Positions 35,462 through 48,243 of a stretch of DNA of 64,000 nucleotides are shown here, one piece after another. The DNA lies in assembly GCA_025642065.1 (NCBI GenBank), contig JAODUP010000902.1, positions 41,001-105,000 on the forward strand. Direction: 5' to 3'. The translations under genes were made by a program, and so were the position numbers. This DNA comes from Paralvinella palmiformis. Taxonomy: Eukaryota > Annelida > Polychaeta > Terebellida > Alvinellidae. Each line of letters opens with the position of its first letter. Within the stretch, counting starts at the first letter, position 1. The notes below the pieces were generated by a model. It had not been told where the DNA came from, did no database searches, and saw only the letters and a list, made by a program, of their open reading frames with translations.

Positions 35462-36255
35462 GTTAGTGTGTTTTAGGGTGCATAGTAAGAGGCAACAGGC
35501 ACAGAGCATCAACATATCTAAACCTCCTTCGAAACCTACCTCCATAAATCTAAATACAACTATACATACATTAATCTAAATATTAAATGTTCAATACCTC
35601 CACACATTGATAGATGTGTGCGTATACCTAAGCATGTGTCTGGTCTACTCATCAGCCTGTGGGAACCAGCTAATTCGCTTTTCGTACGTGACAAATATGT
35701 CACGCCCACAGGAAAGCGGCTACATGCAGGCTACGTACAAAAAGCGGAAGCACGTAAAAAACATACCATTTGATACCACAGCTCGCAACAAAACACGTGC
35801 GTGTGGTTCAATGGTGACTTGCTACATACATATCATAAACTATTTTGACACCACAGTTTACATTCAACAGTAATTTTCTGTGCTCCAAAAAAAACCTGTA
35901 TATAAAGCATTTCGATACCTCAGATGCTGACCTTTATTCTGGGTTCGAATAACTGAATAAATCCTACCTATATGAAACATGTATCAATACACGTCCGACT
36001 GGTCTGACGTCGAAGTTCTTCTCTAACCTGAGTGAAAATTCAAGCCCTATATATATGTATAGCCTCAGCGTGTTAACAAACATTACAGTTTGTTCATAAC
36101 AAAAATAATGTACACTAACTCAGTATGGACTCACTGAAGCGATTTAACTAAAATATAAACAAAGTAGCAATACCGCACAAGGGATTAATATTGGAATAGA
36201 ACGAAATATCGTCTCAAACCTGAGTAAATACTTGATTTACTCGAACCTAACAGCT
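35415..36255 (-). mobile_element. Dispersed repeat family R, long copy
   Basis: Reverse complement of 56,905-57,460, with extra internal sequence. It begins at a (GT)n array (35,415-35,460), followed by the AGGCAACAGGCACAGAGCATC motif, and ends near a perfect hairpin GAGTAAAT/ATTTACTC (about 36,222-36,242). The central 150 bp (35,640-35,790) differs from the 57-kb copy at only about three positions. It carries a plus-strand open frame of 88 codons (35,607-35,873) kept in the other copy. There is no transposase or RT; the class is unknown. Confidence 0.7.
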
Positions 36256-36564
36256 AACCCTCATACGTTTCCGTTCATCACTAAGGGAACGTTCATTCAC
36301 GCTTAATTTAGCGTCCCTAAGTATATGCAGTTAGGTGTGGTGGGATCTAAATTAAAGCGCCTAGCCACTTGATCTATCTGACCCATGGTCGAGAACAGCG
36401 GATTTCAGGCAGATCTCCGATACTGCGAATGACACGTCGGGATTATAATAGCTATACATTTAACAAATTTCCTATATAAGTGTAATCTAATTACTCATAA
36501 TATGGGAGAAAACTCTGTCCGCAGCTTAATATATCTAAACATCCTTTCGTACCTCTATCCACAT
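36256..36564. other. Copy B-specific unassigned sequence
   Basis: Less AT-rich than the surroundings around 36,290-36,440. No tRNA boxes at correct spacing and no open frame; not recognised. Confidence 0.45.
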
Positions 36565-37734
36565 TAATCTAAATAACTGACCTCTCATTAATTAATTCTT
36601 CCTTAAGGTATACTATAAGGCCATTGTTTACAGATGTTGATTGAACAAATAATTGATTTATTTGACCTTGATGCTGGTCACACCGGGTACATCTCGTCTA
36701 AAGACGATCAACCTATCAATAATCATAGATAGACAGATCACACTCGTAACGAATTTCACGACCAATAAGGCATCCTCTCTTATCTTTATTTCAAAAGTAT
36801 TGCTATCCTTAATGCCAATCAGTTCTTGGCATAGATCGATTTCCTAATTACAGGATACGAGTCACGGTGTTTGAAAGATGCGCCTATAAAAGTGTCATCA
36901 CATACGTTTACTGAAGATAAAGCGCCGGAATCTCCTTTGTTGTCTTGTTTCTCCGATGTTCATGACCTGATGTTGAACCTGGTCGGTTTAACCTTGACAT
37001 TGTATTCTATACGGTTAAGCCGTTATTTCACTCATACACCTAAACTAATCACAAACGTTGATTGGCTGGTGTTGTTCCGAATCCAAGGGTCACGTGTGTT
37101 TAACCGGCCAACCAGTGGTTGTCAAATAGATGAAAGTACTAATGCGTATACAACTTCACGCAGTAAATTCAGACATATGTCTTCACCATCGCCCTACCAT
37201 GTAAACGAAAAGACAATAACAAATCCTTTTGGTATTTAATCAGGACATACTAGACATATAATTTGAAACACATACTTGATGAATTCACAATCGCCATCCA
37301 CATCAATAATTTAACGGTCAGTGGAAATCAATCTGGATCATATAAAAGGGTAATGGATCAATAGGGATCTGTTGAATTGTAATTGAGGATCTCCTGAATA
37401 TAGTTTATTTAAATACCATTTGGCTACGTTTCAAGACAGCACAAGTATCCATATTTAATTTGCTCGTATGTTCACCTCTAAGTACGGTACCTAAACCCGT
37501 GACAAACATTTGCACATAGTATATTAATTAGGAATGAAATTGCGATATTCCCATCCTTGTAAATTTGGTATTTTCTAAATTTAAAGTGGCCAAATTCAGG
37601 AATATGAAGGTGTAACATCTTAGGACATCTACGCTCTATGTTGAGACATGTTAACCTGCAGTGCTGGTAAGGACCAATAAATATATTCGGAAATTGAATG
37701 AAACATTTGCTAAACTAACTGAACATTCACTGTC
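36565..37734. other. Duplicated block (pair of 9,550-10,425)
   Basis: Includes the near-identical core 37,010-37,141. About 280 bp (37,225-37,510) is missing from A. No gene called. Confidence 0.65.
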
Positions 37735-38205
37735 TGTTAGACAGCCTATCCATTTCAAGATTTTATTAGTAGCTTATAAATCTATTAATGGTATGGCAGC
37801 AGAATACCTGTGTGAACTGGTGTCCATTAGAAAAAGGCATTCCAAAACCTCAGGGCATCCAGTCAGATACTATGGCAGGTGCCAGTGTCTCGGCTCAAGT
37901 CATATGGCGATTATACGTTTAGTGTTACAGCCCCCACTTTGAGGAATAGGTTGTCGACAGATATTAGAGATGCGTCGCCTTTTGACAATTTTAAATCTGT
38001 TCTAAAACCACACCTGTTCAAGGTCGCTTTCACCGATAAATAGTTATTATTTTTTAAATCATTACAGGGTATTTACAGACATATTACATATTATTTGTAC
38101 AGCACATTTGAATGGCTCCTGCTAGTACGGACGGTTTATTAAATATACACAATTAGTAATATTATTATTATTATTAGTAGTAGTAGTAGTAGTAGTAGTA
38201 TTTAG
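37735..38205 (+). mobile_element. 5'-truncated L2-like LINE tail, copy B only
   Basis: Closely matches 14,475-14,937, the LINE nested in the Nimb-like element. It starts at RQPIHFKILLVAYKSINGMA and AEYLCELVS, with a later PTLRNRLSTDIRDAS...LKPHLFKV end, and the same 3' UTR (GAATGGCTCCTGCTAGT) before (ATT)n(AGT)n. Copy A has unrelated sequence here. Confidence 0.85.
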
Positions 38206-39438
38206 ATGAATTAGGGACTTTACATATACGATTATATTCTGAACTATGATGTCATTAAACTTTATCACGTAAAGGATGATGTACGTAACTGAAACTGATT
38301 ACATATTAAAACATACAAGGAATAAGTACCTTCGTTAATTCTTCTGTTGGTGACAGTGATACAATTTGACTACATTGTGTCACATCTATAAAGATTATCC
38401 ATTGTCATCAAGTAAATGGCTAAAGGTAATACATGGCCCAGTAAAAATAAAGATGCTACTGATGTTTGTCTTTTTAACATTTCAATTCTACTTCGTTACT
38501 GTAAGATAATACTAAAACAATTATACTGCATCAATAAAACAAACAAACAAATAAACATTATCTGATGCGGCGGATTTTTCTATTTATGTCAATTTTATCG
38601 ATGCCCATTTATCTTCTTCAGAAGAAGACAGCTGCGAAGAGAGCAAATCCGGGATATGTACTACCTGACATTGATATATCGGCGACAAGCGAACTCCATC
38701 TCAGCCATTAAATATTTAAATTTGATTCACGAGCAACTCCGAATGATTAATAGAAAGGAAGACTTAGTAGCAGAGTGGAATACGATACATATTTGTTGAT
38801 TTGGGGTCGATATGAGGATGAGGCATCAGTGATAATATCGGTATTTCATCATTACTAACATCTTATCATATCAGTAGTGAGCCCTCAAATGAGTTTTATT
38901 TGGATTTGATAACCAATACCCAATGAGTGATGTTATCAGATATCTCAACCCACCCTACGATACAATGAATGTAGCTATGTAGATTTAGTTAATCTAAATT
39001 ATATAATTATGTACACCTTAAAACAAGGAAAGTAAATGTGTGTAAAGTACAAATTTCAACCAATCAACTACATATCGTACAGGTAGATACTTCTAGACCA
39101 GTTTATAAATGTACACATACAATCCCTGGTAACATAACATTTGTTGATTTTATCTGACGTAACTAAAGATAAATAGATAACGTTAAACACCTTTTCTGAA
39201 ACAAACGCGTGCAATTATAAACCAGAAATAGTCACTAACTATTGGTTGAAGTTAGCTTTTATTACCATTTTAGTCAACTGTTTTCCACATTTCAAGCTTT
39301 GAAGGGTGACCTACACAAAATTAAATTGCTCAATCAATTTTAACACAGATAAGGCAACACATAATTCATCAACACGTTTTGCTTCACTCAGATGTATTTT
39401 ATCTTCCTTATTTTGCCTGTTTATAATCATATACAGCG
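38206..39438. other. Duplicated non-coding block (pair of 10,695-11,890)
   Basis: Ordinary divergence to about 39,317, then near identity. No gene recognised. Confidence 0.7.
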
Positions 39439-39506
39439 GATTACTGGATCATCAATGGTTTATTTGCAAAGTTAGTAGTCAAAGGTTCTCGGTTCGAAAT
39501 CCACCG
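39439..39506 (+). other. tRNA-like hairpin sequence
   Basis: 68 nt with an 8-bp closing stem GGATCATC/GATGATCC and a GGTTCGAAATCC motif at the B-box position. The T stem does not pair properly and there is no clear A box or anticodon arm, so this is at best a tRNA relic or SINE head. The pair in copy A is 7 nt shorter. Confidence 0.3.
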
Positions 39507-39689
39507 ATGATCCATTGATATTTCAATTGCTCAATGGTAAAGCAAATAAAAAATGGATACCTTTTTGGGCGTTGTAAATAATTCAATATTTCGTCATAAT
39601 ATGTTTAATAAAGATATTTAATAGATGTTTAATAAATTATGTTATTACTATTGGTTATTTAATTATTAATCTGTTACACACTTGTGCTT

Positions 39690-41825
39690 CTACTAATAAG
39701 GTTCTATCTAAGATAAAACCAATATATTATAAATATGGGATAAATATTAAGAATTGACAAATCGTATATCTGAGTTTTAAATCAATTATTAAATATTAGC
39801 CAAATACAAAACACGCCTCGGTATATAATAAAATCAAAACATGATTGTTTCATGTTAATAGTATGATAATATTTATGATAGTATAAAATCAGATATATCT
39901 TCAAGTGGACTGTAAACGACCACTCGTGGTGTAAGAAGTATATTAAAGCTAAGGTTACTTCAGAGAGTTGTTGTGATGGCCGATAAAGCATGTCTAGCTT
40001 TTAGTGATAGCTTCCTGTGATCAGGAATAAAGTTGGCAAAAAATAGATAATAATGTCGCTGTTATTAGCCGATAAAGATTGGTACGTTGACATTAACACT
40101 TTAGAGAGAAGCTGTTCTGTAATGGCTAACCATAGAAGTTGCTCACATACTGCTCTGATATGCACATCATCATTTTAAAGAGTCATATTTTGTTTTCACA
40201 ATTGTCAATAAATTGGAGATTAGCTATAACTAGACAATTAATATGCATAACAGGTATCAGTAGATTTTACCCACAAATCTGTTGCAATAATGTAATAATA
40301 AGTGATCGTTAATAACATAACTCTTTTATTTCATTTCATTGTGTATTTTAGTAACTTTATAATGTTATCAATATTATATAATTAGTAAGGGATCGGGAAT
40401 AATCCGTTAATAAAAGGTCAGAGGTTACTCGTCGATTATCGAACAGTTTCCTTTGTAAACATTGTCTTTATGAGTAATTGTTATTTTTATTACATTACCT
40501 AATCCCCCTCACACCTGAACGTGAATGATCCTGCTATAGTGAGTCAGCAAGTGGCAATATGTCTCAGGTATGACCGCCATCGAAGCTAAGTAAACCACTG
40601 ACCCGCTCACTCACTCACCCACTCACTTGCTCACTCCAAAGCCAATGACAACCAGCATTTTCACATCAGCGTTTTTATGATATCAGTGATTGTACATCAG
40701 GCGAACATCACTTAATACATCTCCAATCCTAAATTATAACTGATATTCGCCATTTAAGTTTATGCACGTGTCTGGCTAAGACGAATAACATCTCATTTCA
40801 ATATATAACTGTACACTTCTCTACCATGTCTGTTCCGTTGTTATCAATAATTACAGCCACGGGATCCGGGAATCCATATGACAACAACAACAACAACAAG
40901 TACATCAAACGTGAATGATACATGTTCAACAGGATGACTACCTTACGTGATGTCCAGCTCGATGTTGGATTGTATTGTAGTCAAATCAGCACTTTTAGTA
41001 CACATCCTGATCTGATTGATTTATTATTGAACATAACCATGAATGGAATTCATTCCTTCAATCATCAGTAACCATCCATTTTGGAATAGAAAGCACTTTG
41101 GACAATTTCCCATGGAGCCTTTGTGGGGAACGTCTCTAATTATTGATCAATGAGACCGCAATAAAACTGTGAAAACTAGAGAAAAGGTGTCAACAGTTCT
41201 GAATAATACTTTTATCAGTCATAGTAATCGACGAATTGCAAGTTGAGCGATTTGTATTCAATTCGTGTATGTAAGATATCAAACTCCATCTAGCTGTTGT
41301 TCTTATCAGAGATCTGTATGTAGATATTTGATGCGATAAATGCATCTACAGCGATTAAAGTAGTTGTTTATTTATAATGTATCATACATTATTTGTGAAT
41401 TGTTAAGTGCAACAAAATCTCAACATTGCCACAGTCGTGCTCCTTGCAAGTAAGGCGCTCAGGTCAAAGCTATGTCATTATGAGCATTACTAGAGTGGCA
41501 ACGTACTATGTTGTTATCATTTAACTGCTTAATCTTTCCTCGAAATACCAATTTACTACTTATAAGCTTCTGTTATTAAGAAATATTTACGATGCGGTAG
41601 TTTTCCTAAGCTGAGAATTATTCAATCAATAACTTAGATACAATCGCTATATGATAGTCGTAGTATAGCGAGGTATTAAGGTATTATAGACTCGGCACTT
41701 TGAAAATGACATATCAACATCGTCCAAACATGATATACCTAATGATAGCTGATTAAATAAATTGATAATTGGTGATATTAATATTGTTTATGGTAAGAAA
41801 AATCATAGTTAGCATTAAGTGTATT
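39690..41825. other. Duplicated non-coding block (pair of 19,298-22,985 without insertions)
   Basis: Contains the SINE-like tail plus ACTC units at 40,570-40,645 and an ACAACA run at 40,884-40,900. No gene recognised. Confidence 0.7.
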
Positions 41826-41879
41826 AATACAAACGGAATGATTCAAGGCAGCTGGAAATTGATTGGTTTACTGTTGGTT

Positions 41880-41970
41880 AACTACGGCGCTAGTAATAGC
41901 TGGCACGTATAATCACTGCGCCAATGGAGCGTCCTCTGGAGACGGTGAGGAAGATGATTCAATTTATGAA
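41880..41970 (-). mobile_element. tRNA-SINE remnant, pair of 23,020-23,160
   Basis: Only the A-box side survives (reverse complement of TATAATCACTGCGCCAATGG); the B-box side is deleted. Confidence 0.45.
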
Positions 41971-42464
41971 TGTGATTAGACCGAGAACGACATCGAGTAA
42001 AACAGAGAACGACCTATTAAACCTGATGTTAAGGGTTCTCATTACATAAGAAAAGAGTCATTTAGATGCGCCATTCATATCAAACAAGCCCACTCGCATG
42101 CAAGCATGCAGATAGACAACTGAGATAAGCTATATGGAGCATAAGCCGTAATCTTGGACATCGTATGTGTATAGCCTTAATCATATAAGGATATAAAACA
42201 GAGACTATGTGGAGCACAAACAATTATAAACTGTTGACAGTAGAATATCTAAATAACGGATAGATCCTGGACGAAGTATAAACTATATAAAAGACAGACT
42301 TTATATCCTTTAGAGTTAAGTCTAAGTCTAGACTAAAAGCTGCTTCGGAAATAAGGTATCAAGTGTATAATGTTATTTATATTAGCATACACAACCTTTA
42401 TCCTGTATATAATAGAAATATTCGAAATATTGAACAACTGATAAAGATGTAAGAATGACACCTT

Positions 42465-42468
<4 letters not shown>
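41971..42468. other. Duplicated non-coding block (pair of 23,161-23,698)
   Basis: Well aligned; no gene recognised. Confidence 0.7.

Positions 42469-42535
<67 letters not shown>
42469..42535. repeat. (AT)n microsatellite
   Basis: About 33 units; pair of the AT part of 23,699-23,828. Confidence 0.96.
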
Positions 42536-42539
<4 letters not shown>

Positions 42540-43600
42540 TATACTATAAGTAGCTGTTTGGTGATACATCTTAGTCAAATATGAATTACTTTAGTATATG
42601 TGCCATTACGTATGTGCGTAATCTAATGTTGCTTTGAAGATGAATCATTCTAGTCAGTTGGTGTCATTTTAGTTGAGTGTTTTTAATCTTTATTATATCA
42701 GTGATTAATAATTCATATATAATATTATTCCATTTTAATGCATTACATTTTAATAATTACAGGAATACGTATTAATTAGGGTACGCTAAATGAAGGTTTA
42801 CACATTTGCAGACCCTATCAAATCCCTATAACATACCAAGAAGAAATATAATTGACTGTAGCATGTTGAGGGATACGTTGTGTGAATAACTACCACATTA
42901 TATTGAAAGGTAAAGAATAGAACTGATATCCGTATTTTGACAATATGAGTGAGTGAGTATATTAATAAGCCGTCACTTTACGACACATATACCCATTAAT
43001 AAAAAAAACATGATTAGTGGAAATAATTATATAAACATTGAAAAGTGTCATAATCTTACGTAGACGAATTGTTGGAATTACCGATATATATCATTATGTA
43101 TATGATTGTGTAATATGTTATATAATACAAATAACTCTATATATTGTCGTTTAAGCATATGTCCTCTACTGTGATTGTTATTTGTCTTATTAGTGTATCT
43201 CAGTGAAGTGTTCACTTCCACGTACAATTAATTCATTCTATGATTTAAAAGATTAACAACGAGGTGTATAAATATGATGTACGTTAAACATATGAACATT
43301 ATAGTATATTCCATCATCATTGTCTGATCAGAACAACTTAACCTTCTTCAGTTCTAGCTATAATTGCCAAACTTAGCCATGAATGTGATTTGTTTTAAAA
43401 TTATGTCTGAAGCGTCGTCCACAGCAAGCTGATGTCATTGTGTTCGTCAAACACACATACATCCTCGACAAAAGTGCTACTGGCTTCACGAATATATTCA
43501 TCAACGTTTGATTTGAGATGTGAATAACTGATTGATATAAAATACGACACATTAATGTTAAAGACAAACACGCTGGCGCGCGCACACATATACGCATATA
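42536..43600. other. Duplicated non-coding block (pair of 25,616-26,460)
   Basis: It lacks the LINE present in A. No gene recognised. Confidence 0.7.
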
Positions 43601-43602
43601 TT

Positions 43603-43660
<58 letters not shown>

Positions 43661-43812
43661 AACACACATACACACAAATACCCACACAAATAAAACACAG
43701 ATTCACATAGACATACTCACAAACAAACACACACATACGCTCATAGACACATACAAATACGCAGATTAACGTACACATACACACACATATACACACACAC
43801 ACACATACAGAC
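43601..43812. repeat. (CA)n and CA-rich microsatellite
   Basis: Pure CA 43,604-43,659, then interrupted CA/TACA to 43,812. The Cys/Val minus-strand frame is spurious. Confidence 0.94.
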
Positions 43813-43827
43813 ACATACACCCAGAAA

Positions 43828-44224
43828 CGTAGTAGTCGTTTCGTGACACCTGCACTATGTACAAACTGACCTTTCTAGACAGTGACAAATGGGGAGTAAA
43901 GTTTATATAGTATTGCCTTGAAGAAAGATACAGCAACTGAAAACTAGTCTATAAATAGGGCTGCTCAGATGATTAAGATACATCGTCTTACAACTACCGT
44001 GATCTGACTTTGGTGTTTTATTCCCGACACCACAGCTGTAGGGTTTGCGCTTTTTTTTGCTTGGCGGCTCAGGGCTGGTGGAATATGACACATGTCTCAG
44101 CATGAAAAGTCCCCAGAGTTCGAACTCACGCTTTGAAATTCTCTGTCCCAGTGCCTTATTCTACATGGCTAAAATGCGCACCCACCTACACACACACACG
44201 CACACACACACACGCACACGCACT

Positions 44225-44258
<34 letters not shown>
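43828..44258 (+). mobile_element. SINE-like repeat family X with (CA)n tail
   Basis: Leader GTAGTCGTTTCGTGACACC, CTATAAATAGGGCTGC, A-box-like CTTGGCGGCTCAGGGCTGG (44,060-44,078), B-box-like GAGTTCGAACTC (44,116-44,127), and a CTGTCCCAGTGCCTTA segment. The CA-rich tail is at 44,190-44,258. It continues past the point where the copy at 26,664 is cut. Confidence 0.68.
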
Positions 44259-44261
<3 letters not shown>

Positions 44262-44269
44262 TTAGATAA

Positions 44270-44520
44270 GAGAAAACTACTGTTGAATGTAAACTGTGGT
44301 GTCAAAGTAGTTATCTTATGTATATAGTAAGACGCCATTGAACCACGTGCACGTGTTGTTTACTGCGAGCTGTTGTGTCAAATGGTATGTTTATCGTGCT
44401 TTCGCTTTTGTGCGTAGCCTGCATTTCGGCATTTTCCTGTGGGCGTAAAATATGTGTCACCTACGCAAAGTGAATCAGCATTATGGAGTTAGAGGTACTA
44501 AATTATGTTTCTTGATGTTC
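44270..44520 (+). mobile_element. Dispersed repeat family R, older partial copy
   Basis: Aligns with 57,045-57,260: TGTTGAATGTAAACTGTGGT, CCATTGAACCACGTGCACGT, TCAAATGGTATGTTTAT, TTTTCCTGTGGGCGTA. It is clearly more diverged (roughly one in four bases) than the other two copies, and the conserved frame is broken. Confidence 0.75.
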
Positions 44521-44705
44521 TGTGCCTGTGCCTCTCTCTATATATATATCCTAAAACACACACAGAGAAATGCACACACATACACAAACAAACACATACA
44601 TCTACTTTGACACGCACTCACGCACGCACGCATGCATGCATGCACGCATTTTCACACAAAGACATACACAGACAGAAACATCCATACAGACAAAAACAGT
44701 GACAC
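44521..44705. repeat. CA/GCA-rich degenerate microsatellite
   Basis: Includes CTGTGCCTGTGCC (44,521-44,533), the string seen before the CA tails of families X and R, then CA/CGCA units. Confidence 0.85.
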
Positions 44706-45447
44706 GAAAACATATACTGAACCCCTTAGCGCAGTATAATGTTTACATATAAGTATTGACAACATTTAACAACATTTCAGTGTAAGCATTAAGTAAATCG
44801 AAAAACAAATCTGTATTTCGTACTCTCAAGTAACAAAGAATTCCCAATACCTTTGAGACATGTAATATGCTTTAGGAAAACTTGTCATATTGACTAGGGT
44901 ATAAGAAGCTAAGATTTGTTTTTCGCCGTTTGGAATCTTTTTGGTATAAGAGTCTCACACCCAATTATCGCCCACATGTGTGTGGGCAGCGATGTTTGAC
45001 ACCACATCGATCATTATTTTGAGACACACAAATCCTCTCTAACACAATGACTGACGTTCTCTTGGTCAGTCGGCAATATTTATTTGATCTATTCAGGTAT
45101 ATAGTAATGCCAGCATGATAGTTGGTGTGCAAATATGATGCTGCTTTGATGTTATTGGTTTGAACTGATTATTATACGACGATGGGGTGTGATGATCATA
45201 TGTAATGCTGACGCCAGTATTTTGATTGATATATGGAGGTGGTGCAGCTGTGATAAAGTACCTTTCATGTTGGAGGTGTTACAGGAGTGCTAATGTGATG
45301 GTTGGCGGGTGGGTGATTGGAGTTCAGTTTGTTGTTCTTACTGTTTGGTGATAATGTGTGAGCATGTTTTGTAAGGGTACTATACATATTTGTTATGTGA
45401 CCGGTGTGGGATGATTTAGGATGATGTATACATATGATGTGCGAAGC
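44706..45447. other. Copy B-specific unassigned sequence
   Basis: No pair in A, which resumes at 45,448. No gene recognised; 45,100-45,450 is TG-rich and TGATG-rich. Confidence 0.5.
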
Positions 45448-46784
45448 TTGTATATTATCGTTCACAGGTAAACGTGGCTCGCATGTGTCTCTGTGTGTGT
45501 AGGTTTTGTGTAAAGTGTAGCGTAAAGGTATGTTTAGAGGGTAATATTAACCCTTGGTCAGACCCCGAGGCTTTTATGTACCTAAAGTATTACTTTAGTA
45601 CTTGAATCTTTCACCCTATTACAGCTGACAGCCTGATCCTGATACTTCAGGCCTTAGGCCGAAGTCTATAGGTTTATATCCCTCGAATAACTCTACGGAC
45701 ACTTGATTTTAACTATCATTGTAATATGTGTGTGTGTGCTTGTGTGTGCTTGTGTGTGTTTGTGTGTGTGTATGCGCGTGTGTGTTTGTTTGTGTGTGTG
45801 TGTGTAAATTTGTAAAGTATAGTTGTAAGATTATATTTATGGATAAATGTATTCATCGCTATGGGACTAAATGGCAAGTGCCTTTAACTATTGGAGTCCT
45901 AATGCGCTAATAACAGAGCTTCAACACAAAAACGACAACAAAATCCAAGTTGGCTTCACTCTAGTTAGCCTTATGGATAATTCGGTTATGTCTATGAATG
46001 TTGTTTGGCGATGATACATATAATTATTACGCTGCGTACGACTGGTAAAACTCGGTGGCATATGGTCGTGATATGACCATGCTATGTATTGCAGATGGGG
46101 TAAATCTAGCTACTGTATTAGGTATACTTGAAAAAAAATGATTATTAGTAATGATAATGATTACGTACATCAAAAGAGTAAATTTGTCAAACTACTATCG
46201 ACGCATATGTTCCTTACACCAACATTGGAATAGTTTTCATACACATAAGATTAGTTAAGAACACCAATGACAATATTTCATAATCCCTACATAAAGGGGG
46301 AGTTAAAACACGGTTACTTCCGCTTGAAGATAGACAGTGCTAATTGGCATTAGGCAAAATAGTCTATTATACTCATCTACAACATATAATATCTGTATAC
46401 GTCTGAATCATCGCCGTGATCTTCTGATGGCAAAACCAAGCGATAGACACCAGAACCTCACAAGTCTAACATTTAAATACCAAACTAGCTGGTAATCTTT
46501 CTAATAATAACCGGATGATTCATCCAGATTTGGGCTGTCTGATGGTACGGTGATGGGTGAGGATTCATAATGGGTTTCTTAACCTGGAGCGCTTACGTCC
46601 GTCACTGGTTATGACGCCCTTAAATGGAAATGTACTCATTCCAGCAGAACTGATTTCAGATTTAAATAACCAATGAATAACTTATAAATAGCCAAACTAC
46701 TGATGACAACTACGACAACTATCATAAAGGAATCATGGCCATTTCTGATTCATCAAACCTTTTGACCTTTTCTTTACAAAACAG
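45448..46784. other. Duplicated block, right end of copy B, with (TG)n
   Basis: Pair of 26,906-28,072. It holds TG units at 45,725-45,805 and an extra 290 bp near 46,320-46,610. Confidence 0.72.
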
Positions 46785-46794
46785 ATATGTCTCT

Positions 46795-46990
46795 TGAAAG
46801 CATTTGTCTTCTTCTGGATATTAAACAACGGATGTTATTATAAGGATAGAAAATATCCCAATGTGTAGAAAAAAAACAATATTGCTAAAGTTTAGTGAGA
46901 TAGAACAAAACGCTCTCGGTTTGCTTTTGACATTTTATTAGCACGTAAGAGAATGATTTCACAGCAAACGATGACTGAGGTTTATAATTA
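46795..46990 (+). repeat. Second, smaller direct duplication, unit 1
   Basis: Strings CTTCTGGATAT, AGGATAGAAAATATCCCA, AAGTTTAGTGAGATAGA and ACTGAGGTTTATAA align with 48,110-48,235 plus 49,013-49,070, which are interrupted by a hAT-like element. Unit 1 shows the uninterrupted state. Confidence 0.75.
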
Positions 46991-48109
46991 GGCCATATGT
47001 ATTCTAAGCCCTGAGCTAGCCTTTAATATTTCGTATATCATCGGGAGACGTTTGTCAGTATATATCTTAACCTAACCAAAATCGCATTTAGTAACACTAT
47101 CCCAATAAATATAAGGGTAACTATTAGTTATGCAGATAGACAAACAATCTGTTTGATACTACAACCAAATGAGCAATTTCAATCTGGACGTTTAGAGATA
47201 CTTCAAATTAAACCAGCGCCCAAGATATAGAAAGTACCTCATTTATTACTCACTCCCTTAAAATAGTTTCTAATTATTATTTCATACTGGATCAAGGTTT
47301 TCAAATTTTCGCAGTATCCGTAAATCAGAATTCCAGTTATTCTACTTTAAACCAATTTTTCCGTTCTTTCCACATGCAACACTTGACATCGACATGAACA
47401 ATGATATGGAGTTCTTGATGTCTTAAGGAAAATCGCAGCACGAACAAATTAATGACATAAAAGCTTAAACATTCTAACTATGATAGGTTGATATAAGATC
47501 ACAATATGTAATACAATTTTACAATATTTAATATACTATTGTACAATATTATAATATATAATAAAAACTAACATAATATAATATATTATAGTATAATATG
47601 ATATAATACAATATAATAGGATATAATATAATATAAATGATATAACATAAATTTGATAATATATAATATGATATAATATAATATGATACGATATGACATG
47701 ACAGTGTATGGCATTAATTAATTGATTAAAGAAAATAAAGAAAATTGTAATGTTGTAAATGTGGTGGAGATAAGGACTTTTAAAGGAGCCAAATCTAGGT
47801 CAGGTTTGATTTTGTCATTTAATGGAACACTTGGCACGGTTCATATCATTTAATAGCTAGGATGCGTAATTTACGTGTTACACAATTGTTTCATACATAA
47901 ACAAAATATATTATATAATAATTTCAAATTATCAGGTAGCTTGTATTACATTTCAGTTACCAATAGACATATTACCTGAATAATATACATATTACCTGAT
48001 TATCCAGATTAACTGCAACACCGAGTATGACAACTCAGATCTATTATTCTGATAAATCTCGCGTGAGCCAGAAACCTGCTATTTTTTAACCGCATCGCAT
48101 TATAAACTA
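46991..48109. other. Unassigned AT-rich sequence with an AATAT-type tract
   Basis: 47,500-47,705 is built of irregular ATATAAT/GATATAAT units. The rest has no recognised feature. Confidence 0.6.
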
Positions 48110-48235
48110 AAGCCTTCTTTTCTCCTTCTGGATATCAAATACATGATGTGATTAGACGGATAGAAACTATCCTAGTGTGTAGATAAAATTGTTGCTCAAG
48201 TTTAGTGAGATAGACACAAGCGCTTTCTTTTATTA
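48110..48235 (+). repeat. Second, smaller direct duplication, unit 2 (left part)
   Basis: Pair of 46,795-46,925; it continues at 49,013-49,070 after the hAT-like element. Confidence 0.75.
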
Positions 48236-48243
48236 TTGGCAAC
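48236..48243. repeat. Target site duplication, left, hAT-like MITE
   Basis: TTGGCAAC, against TTGTCAAC at 49,005-49,012 (7 of 8). Confidence 0.8.

Noticed and set aside
36215..36250. Helitron 3' terminus at the hairpin of repeat family R
   Set aside because: The hairpin is present, but the sequence after it is not CTRR in both copies and no 5' TC end is clear.
35607..36255. LTR of a retrovirus-like element (TATA motif, repeated at several sites)
   Set aside because: No TG...CA ends, no primer-binding site or gag/pol sequence, no paired copy in direct orientation nearby, and no stable target duplication visible.
36290..36440. tRNA-like sequence around GGCTAGGCGCTTTAAT on the minus strand
   Set aside because: An A-box-like string without any B box at a plausible distance.
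36905..36950. Start of a possible gene with TATA box in copy B
   Set aside because: No conserved coding frame downstream in either copy.
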